In this document: one piece after another, positions 38,877 through 64,000 of the stretch
Layout of the letters: the number at the start of each line of letters is the position of its first letter
How positions within the stretch are numbered: the stretch's first letter is position 1
NCBI RefSeq assembly: GCF_954871325.1
Contig: NC_088778.1
Span: 10,611,882-10,675,881, forward strand
DNA length: 64,000 nucleotides
DNA from: Gordionus sp. m RMFG-2023
Taxonomy: Eukaryota; Nematomorpha; Gordioida; Chordodea; Parachordodidae
Direction of reading: 5' to 3'
Position numbers and translations under genes: made by a program
The notes under the pieces: generated by a model
What the model was told of the DNA's origin: nothing
Database searches by the model: none
Seen by the model: the letters and a program-made list of their open reading frames with translations, nothing else

Positions 38877-39262
38877 TAGTGTTGCCGGCTCGATTCCACC
38901 TATTTTTAAAAACGGTTAATTCAAAATTTTAACCAAAAAAAATTCTCCAACCTGGGAGATTTTATTGATAAAAAATTAGACCTCTATTGGCAATTTCGTG
39001 GCCTCATTAATATAATTTTGGCTAAAATATTAATTTAGCCGCTTTTAAAAGTCGGCTAAATGTTTAATATTATAATTAATAATAATAAAAAAAATTTTTT
39101 TAATATAAGCAATGTATAATTATTTTAAATATTAATTAATATAATTTTGGCAAAATATTAATTTAGCCGCTTTTAAAAGTCGGCTAAATGTTTAATATTA
39201 TAATTAATAATAATAAAAAAAATTTTTTTAATATAAGCAATGTATAATTATTTTAAATATTA
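38877..39262. repeat. degraded TAGTGTTG MITE followed by a 128-bp tandem duplication
   Basis: A left end TAGTGTTGCCGGCTCG starts at about 38877. The expected right half (AGCCGCTTTTAAAAGTCGGC) occurs twice, at about 39034 and 39162. It lies within a nearly perfect 128-bp direct repeat (39007-39134 and 39135-39262). The duplication therefore copied one MITE arm with its flank. Confidence 0.65.
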
Positions 39263-40076
39263 ATTATTTTAATATAAGCTAGAATTAAAATTTTATACAA
39301 ACTTCATGAATTAAGCTTCTCAGTATCAGTATCAAGATTTTATTTATTTAAATAAAAACCAATTGAAATAATTATAGAGATTTCTCTCATCTCCTTAAAT
39401 TTAAACAATATTAGATAAATATATTTTTATAGGATTACATTATATCAAAAAAATAATTTCAATTAACTCTATGTATAATTATTAAAAATTAAATTTAACA
39501 ATTAATTAGAACTTATTTGCAAAATATAGTAAGTTTTTATTTAAAAAAAATTAATCTAAATCATAACTTTTTTCAAAAAAGCTGATTGATTTTAATCGAG
39601 ATATAAATCAATGATATAATCGTGCCAACCCTAGCTTTTACTATATTTGATTTGTGGTGGATCAATTATAAAAATGATATATTTTTTTAAAATATATAAA
39701 TTATTGTTATAAAATAAGGTTTAAAAAAATATCCCTTCATTTTCTTGTAACATAAAAAAAGGAAATTTTAGTATCTGTTAGATTTTAAGATAAAAATAAA
39801 AAATGTGAATTTTTCTTGATAATAAGATTTCTATTTTACTTGTGCGATAATATACTATAAAATAAATTTTGATATCTACACATTTAAAAAAAAAAATCAA
39901 AATATACAATTTTTAAGAAATTATCATTCCGGAAACATATCATGCTTCATTAATCGTGTTAACTCAAAAAAATGTTAAATTAAAAATAAAATAATAGGAA
40001 AATAAATTTGGGGGTGAAATGTCAAGATAGGATCTCTCCAAAAAGGTTTGGAGATTCTCGAAAGCTTGAATTAGTA

Positions 40077-42440
40077 ATGTCTAATACAATCACAAATGGA
40101 ATTCCAGACATCCACCATAAACGCAAAAAGGTGCTCTCGTTTTGTGACATTCTATTCACCGTGATTTCTTTATCGACTTATTTGTGCATAATAGTTTTCG
40201 ATTTGGTTATTTTACAAACTCTATTTGCTCTTAAAAGTGACCAGAGGAAGGAACCCGATCAAGCGAAACGAAGAGGGTCCCATATAGAACCTTGGTTTTG
40301 GTTGACTTCTTTTTTTATGTTCGTTTATTTCCTATCATCTCAAATAGTATCTCTAAGTTGGTATAATGAGGAATTTAGGAGGGGCTTCTTGACTCGGGCT
40401 AAAAGAACCCATATTTTGGGCCGATTAAACCATGTAAAATCCTTAACTCCTCACACAGAACAAATAATGCCCGTAGACGACCAGAGTTTAGTTAAAAATT
40501 ATTTATCCTCCCGGTTTTACGTGTTTGATTTGCTCAAGGAATTCGCTCCTTTACTCGTTGTTCATCTTCTGCAACTCCACGTAGTGTGGAGGCATTGCAA
40601 AATATTTTTGCCCGGTGACCCCAAAAAGCAAGAGACCGAATTTTGTAGGCTCTCCGTGCTAAGACTTTACCAAGGCATGATACAGGGTATTCCCTTGTTT
40701 TTAATCAAATGTTACCTACTAGTAAACCATTTTAGTAATATCAACTTAGAACACGGAAATAATTTATATGACTATGGGAAACCCGGGTTTTGGACCGAAA
40801 ATTTTTTTCAGGATGCCTCACATATTAACGTTGGTTTAAATGTAAATCCTAAATTGTTACAACCTGAACGTATTAAAATCGAGCTCGAAGAACCGTTCCT
40901 TTTTGTTATCTCGGCTCTTATATCCCTCTTTTGCGTAACTTGGTCCTTGGCCTCATTCGATAAGAAAGTTCTCCTGTCATTTTCCTATCCTTCCATGTCC
41001 TATAATCGTTCTTCTACCGTTATAAGTTTTACTTGGACCGGCATCATCTTCAAGCTATTGGCCAACGCTTCTTTATTCGCGTCGCGCTGTTTAGTCTTGC
41101 TGCTTTTCGCCCTTTCTTGCGTTCGCTGGACGATACTGTTGGTAGGTTTTCATTGGGCCTTCACCGCGGTTTGGTTGCAACGGGAAAGACTTATTTTTGA
41201 TAAGAGCGCAGTAATACCACCCCCACACTCTATTATAAATGTCGCGGTTAGTAGAGAAGAAAAAGGCAAATTAGCCTATATCGACGAATGTTGCACACAT
41301 TCTTTGCTCGCTCCTCATACGGGACCAAATGTTTTAGATAAAGAAATTTCCATTTCAAATAAAATAAACACAGTTAGAACTGGAGGTATTTCCACGCCAG
41401 GGAGTAAAACTCGCATGGCCTGTTTTTTTAAAAAATTAGGGTGGTCGGTGGCCATTGCCGCGGTATACGTGTTTTGTTTCATCGACCTACAAACTGGCAA
41501 TAGCAAATTCCGATTGACAACTTATTACGTAGTAATTTTCGTAGAAAATACTTTAATGGTGACGGTTTGGCTGCACCGAGCGCAGATGGGCTCCATAAAA
41601 CTCAGACTTTTAGCCTTATTGACCTCTTATTCCGCCTTTTTTGTGGGAATACTATTTTTGCTAGCTTATTACAAATGGTTTCATGTGGGAAACGACGATT
41701 TACTCAACATCAATTATATGGAGGGGTATAATACTCACAAAACGCATTCAAATAGTTCAAACAATAGCTCGAGCAATCATACCAAAATAGATCGTAAGCT
41801 CGCTTCTCGCTATTCTTCCCCTACTAATAAAAAGCTCATTTATACTAACCAATCATCTCCTATTAACAATAACAGGGTACATAAAAATTGCGCGTATAAT
41901 AAATTCCACGCTCCAAAATTGAATGTTTCTAGTCCAAGGCACGACCATAAATGTCACAATATTAAAATAGGCCTGCCCCCGTCAAGATCTAAGGACCCAT
42001 ACAATCAGGCACCTTCAGAAGATCGATCGTCATTCCGTAATCATTTCTCGGATCGTTCGCGCAGAATTACTCAAATTTCTCCACCGAACGATCAAAAACC
42101 TAATTTTAAGAAACGCGTTCGCGTGGATAATCAAAATTACCAGCATTGCGCATGTTATAAAAAAGGAAAAATAAATTCAAGTACCACATATTTTCGTAAC
42201 GCCGATTCCCCCAACTGCACGAATAATCATTCAACATCGGCGACCTCCAACAGAGACAACGGATGCGCTAACGGATTTATATCGTGTTATCAAAGTCAAA
42301 ATCACGATTGGTGTCATAATAAAAATTCGCAAAATATACAGGGTACTAACGAATGTATTATTAATAATGCGCGAAATCATACCAACGGATTAGCGCGAAT
42401 TCATAGACAGGGAGAGGGTATTCCTAAATGCAAAACGTAA
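40077..42440 (+). CDS. XK-related membrane protein (XKR family)
   Basis: A single uninterrupted reading frame of 788 codons runs from ATG 40077 to TAA 42438-42440; the frame is open a further 69 nt upstream, so an upstream coding exon cannot be excluded. About eight to ten hydrophobic helices are visible. The XK-family core is evident: HLLQLHVVWRHCKIFL, then RLYQGMIQGIPLFLIKCYLL, then FVENTLMVTVWL. The XK family includes phospholipid scramblases (vertebrate XKR8/XKR4) and XK itself. The scramblase role here is an inference. After the last helix (about codon 555) comes a hydrophilic tail of about 230 residues, rich in Asn, Ser, His and Lys, unusually long for the family. I see no caspase-type DxxD site that I would call. 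Confidence 0.85.
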   Translation: MSNTITNGIPDIHHKRKKVLSFCDILFTVISLSTYLCIIVFDLVILQTLFALKSDQRKEPDQAKRRGSHIEPWFWLTSFFMFVYFLSSQIVSLSWYNEEFRRGFLTRAKRTHILGRLNHVKSLTPHTEQIMPVDDQSLVKNYLSSRFYVFDLLKEFAPLLVVHLLQLHVVWRHCKIFLPGDPKKQETEFCRLSVLRLYQGMIQGIPLFLIKCYLLVNHFSNINLEHGNNLYDYGKPGFWTENFFQDASHINVGLNVNPKLLQPERIKIELEEPFLFVISALISLFCVTWSLASFDKKVLLSFSYPSMSYNRSSTVISFTWTGIIFKLLANASLFASRCLVLLLFALSCVRWTILLVGFHWAFTAVWLQRERLIFDKSAVIPPPHSIINVAVSREEKGKLAYIDECCTHSLLAPHTGPNVLDKEISISNKINTVRTGGISTPGSKTRMACFFKKLGWSVAIAAVYVFCFIDLQTGNSKFRLTTYYVVIFVENTLMVTVWLHRAQMGSIKLRLLALLTSYSAFFVGILFLLAYYKWFHVGNDDLLNINYMEGYNTHKTHSNSSNNSSSNHTKIDRKLASRYSSPTNKKLIYTNQSSPINNNRVHKNCAYNKFHAPKLNVSSPRHDHKCHNIKIGLPPSRSKDPYNQAPSEDRSSFRNHFSDRSRRITQISPPNDQKPNFKKRVRVDNQNYQHCACYKKGKINSSTTYFRNADSPNCTNNHSTSATSNRDNGCANGFISCYQSQNHDWCHNKNSQNIQGTNECIINNARNHTNGLARIHRQGEGIPKCKT

Positions 42441-42443
42441 ATT

Positions 42444-42449
42444 AATAAA
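42444..42449 (+). promoter_or_regulatory. candidate polyadenylation signal for the XKR gene
   Basis: AATAAA occurs four bases after the stop, which is very close. Further AATAAA matches lie near 42486 and 42617, and one of these may be the signal actually used. Confidence 0.35.
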
Positions 42450-42546
42450 TTGAACTAGGATATAAAATTTTAATTCTCAAAGTTTAAATAAATATACTGT
42501 ATCGGTTAAAATTCTGAGGTATGATACTTTATCTTTTTGGTAAAAA

Positions 42547-42704
42547 TAGTGGTTAAAAAGCCGAGTCGTGCCTAAAGAGTTAATCGTAAAAATCTATCTT
42601 GAATTGACATTATTTGAATAAAAGATTCATTATTTGGGTCAAATCTGGTTGGATTTTTACAACTAAATCCTCAAATATGGTGGAACGACCCGACTTTAAC
42701 ACTA
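42547..42704. mobile_element. 158-bp hAT-type MITE
   Basis: The ends TAGTGGTTAAAAAGCCGAGTCG and CGACCCGACTTTAACACTA are inverted. The flanks GGTAAAAA (42539-42546) and GGTAAAAT (42705-42712) match at 7 of 8 positions, as expected for a hAT target duplication. It is non-coding and lies about 100 bp past the XKR stop. Confidence 0.7.
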
Positions 42705-42775
42705 GGTAAAATGTTATATATATATTATGATAAAGAATATATGACCTTTAATCATTTTAATTAAATAATAAGTAG

Positions 42776-42876
42776 TATCAATATAAATATTTATTTCTAA
42801 ATTTATCTTATCAATATAAATATTTATTTCTAAATTTATCTTATCAATATAAATATTTATTTTTAAATTTACCTTA
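42776..42876. repeat. 33-bp tandem repeat, three copies
   Basis: The unit (TATCAATATAAATATTTATT plus 13 bases) repeats three times at a spacing of 33 bp. The third copy has small changes. It is AT-rich and non-coding. Confidence 0.85.
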
Positions 42877-42904
42877 TGTCTAGCAATAATAAAGCGTACC
42901 AAAA

Positions 42905-44840
42905 AGGATAAAACAAGATATGGATACTTTTTACCCTTCCGTTGAAAAAATAAAAAACTGTATTATTATAAAATGAAATTTGCTTCGATTCACATTTAAA
43001 ATATAGTTTCTTATTATAAAATCAAGAGTAATTATATAAAATCAGATTATAAATATTTATAATGCAATAATATCTATTTGTACAGAAAATTTTACAGTAA
43101 TTTACATATAAATTATGATTATTATACATTTAATTTATTTCAAGAAAAACATAAAATAAAATTATATATAGCAGAATAAAAAAAACAAGAAAATTAAATG
43201 CTTCGTCAAAATTATAATTATATTCCATAATTGTTGTATTCTCTTAAATATTGGGTTAACTTTTGATGTAAAATTAAATATTTTGGATATTATCCTATGT
43301 TTTAAGACGATACAGATTTTCATTTAAGAAATTAAGGGCTTGGTAGTCATAAAAAAATTTAAACCTTTTATTTATTTTTATAAGACTATGTTGATAAAAA
43401 TTATATTTAAAAATAAATAAAATAAGGTTCAACTATTTTTAACTGGGGTTTCAAGAAACAACCATAATTGAAATGAGCTTTGATTAACTTAATAATTTTC
43501 AAGGTGAAAAATGTCCAATGGTAGACAGTAGTATTATTAAAACGCTAGATTAGGGTCGATTTTTCAAAACGGCCGGATTAAGATGTTAGCTAAAATAATA
43601 ATATGTAAGCATCGAGATTTGACAAATAATTGTCCAAAAATTTCTGCCAGCAATGAGCAAATTTTTTTGGCTTGCAATGTTATTTTGGTTATAATCTTAA
43701 TCTGGCCGTTTTTTTAAATAGAACCGAATCGGGTTTTTTAACAACACTAGTAGACAGATTAATTGGGGTGAAGATATAATTATGTAGTTTATTATATTTC
43801 TTTAGCATCCCTATTTTTATCTGATGGGAATTATTAGACACAAGTGAAGTAGCAAAAAGGAATTTGCCTAACTTCTGAAGGGTAGCAGATTGTCATCTAA
43901 TGATTAATTGGCCTATTCGAGAATGTTTAGTATGCTAGATGCTTTTAGACCCTAATAAATTATTAACTCTTGTTTGACTGCTAAGAGCGGAGGTTGTGAT
44001 TAGGGAGGGGCTCAGCTTCCCCTATCAAATTGAATTTTATGTATTTATATAGAAGAAATTGGGTATTAGTTTTCATACCTTTTAATAGTATCGTTAACAA
44101 GTTTTGTTATTATTAAAAATTATATCAGCATATATAATTGGCCAATATCAGCTAAATTGGATTGACCTCTAAAAAACTATATCGGTAATAAGAAAAGCCC
44201 CCACCCCTCTAAGAAGTTCACTCCGTGAAAAGTAAAATTTATTTATCATATTAACCAATTTTTTTACGGAAGAATATACATGCAAAATAGATTTTAAGTT
44301 TCATAAGTGACTGAAAAATTTTTATAATTAGAATTGATCATTTAAAAATATTAATTTTTTTTAAAACTCTGAGTCTAATTGGGACGATTAAGTATAAGGA
44401 ATCATTGATAGTAATCGCTCAATCAATGCGTAAATTACAATGATAAATTATACAACTATGCTAATGTTTAGCATTGAATTACGCATTGTGTCAGCTATAT
44501 CGTTGCCTATAAAAGAGGCTTATGATATAGCCTTAGACGACTTTCAGAAAAGAAGTATTTTTAAAAAAGCGTCCTAGCCCGTCGTAATTTTTTAATTCTG
44601 AATAGCTTTTGAAATGATGTCTTAGCCGGAAATGGCCTTAGATGTTAGATACATTTTATATAATAATATTCTTTATTATAAATTAAACTAATAATATAAT
44701 CTATATTTTAAAATTATATTGTTTCATAAATAAATTAATTACGTGGTTAATATAATTAATCAATTTTAAAAAAATCTTTATACAAGTTAAATAAGTATTA
44801 TAACAAGCATGTTATAAGTGCATATAAAAAAATTACAGTA
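42905..44840. other. intergenic region between convergent XKR and MELK genes
   Basis: Apart from the MITE at 43529-43749, I see only AT-rich unique-looking sequence. A TATAAAAGAGG string near 44508 resembles a TATA box but has no supported gene beside it. Confidence 0.5.
43529..43749. mobile_element. hAT-type MITE, 221 bp, diverged TAGTGTTG family
   Basis: The left end TAGTATTATTAAAACGC and right end TTTAACAACACTA are inverted. The flanking 8-bp duplication GTAGACAG is perfect (43521-43528 and 43750-43757). The core shares the GGCCG...GCTAAAATAATA blocks of the copy at 13850. Confidence 0.8.
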
Positions 44841-44846
44841 TTTATT
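44841..44846 (-). promoter_or_regulatory. polyadenylation signal AATAAA for MELK
   Basis: On the minus strand AATAAA lies about 55 bp downstream of the MELK stop codon (44899-44901). It is the nearest canonical signal. Confidence 0.5.
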
Positions 44847-44898
44847 CACCCTGTTAAAATAGAATTGATAATTTATTAGTAGGAATACTGATTGGGTG

Positions 44899-64000
<19,102 letters not shown>

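Larger units (their letters stand above)
31680..40000. other. gene-poor AT-rich region with small repeats
   Basis: Apart from the repeats, GC-rich island, fragments and MITEs listed separately, I see no gene here. A 12-G run lies at 33956-33967. A transposon-end-like motif (GGTTACGCCCCTT) lies near 37320. Confidence 0.45.

Noticed and set aside
44505-44520. TATAAAAGAGG string resembling a TATA box
   Set aside because: No gene start, initiator or coding exon lies downstream on the plus strand; AT-rich DNA yields such strings by chance.

Overview
This is nuclear DNA from an invertebrate animal. It is very AT-rich (about three quarters A+T by eye), uses the standard genetic code, and is full of introns and transposon debris. 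The phylum cannot be fixed from the sequence. A Bark beetle/Anakonda-type junction protein points to a non-vertebrate metazoan. Introns come in two sizes: many of about 42-55 bp, and multi-kilobase ones packed with mobile elements.

Layout. (1) 3-7214, plus strand: 3' part of a Bark beetle/Anakonda-like gene with beta-helix repeats, an SRCR domain, a C-type lectin domain, one transmembrane helix and a cytoplasmic tail ending in a class I PDZ ligand. (2) About 9.7-17.0 kb, minus strand: scattered exons of a helical, Armadillo-like protein, ending in two acidic exons that may instead be a separate 71-residue protein. (3) 17.2-40 kb: gene-poor DNA holding a complete-length hAT transposon with 8-bp target duplications (17188-19376), a second hAT remnant (30.0-31.35 kb), a GC-rich island (about 32.27-32.4 kb), MITEs, tandem duplications and poly-G tracts. 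(4) 40077-42440, plus strand: an XK-related membrane protein in a single exon. (5) 44899-64000, minus strand: most of a MELK (maternal embryonic leucine zipper kinase) gene running off the right edge. Visible parts are the catalytic loop, DFG, activation loop, APE, C-lobe, UBA segment, linker and C-terminal KA1 domain, in at least 15 exons. Its large introns hold hAT-like repeats, a broken RTE-like LINE (about 52.9-56.35 kb) with a MITE inside it, an internally deleted BED-finger hAT element (56635-57665), and a broken Ty3/Gypsy LTR retrotransposon (about 59.3-63.4 kb).

The host genes are ordinary metazoan genes with no operon-like linkage; they lie as convergent pairs (Bark with the Armadillo-like gene, XKR with MELK). 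The most informative new material is the set of hAT-type elements whose termini and 8-bp target duplications can be read exactly, a MITE family with several dated-by-nesting copies, a LINE carrying a PHD-like finger, a 26-bp microexon in MELK, and a GC-rich island of unknown nature. I did not find convincing evidence for a wholly new biological system.
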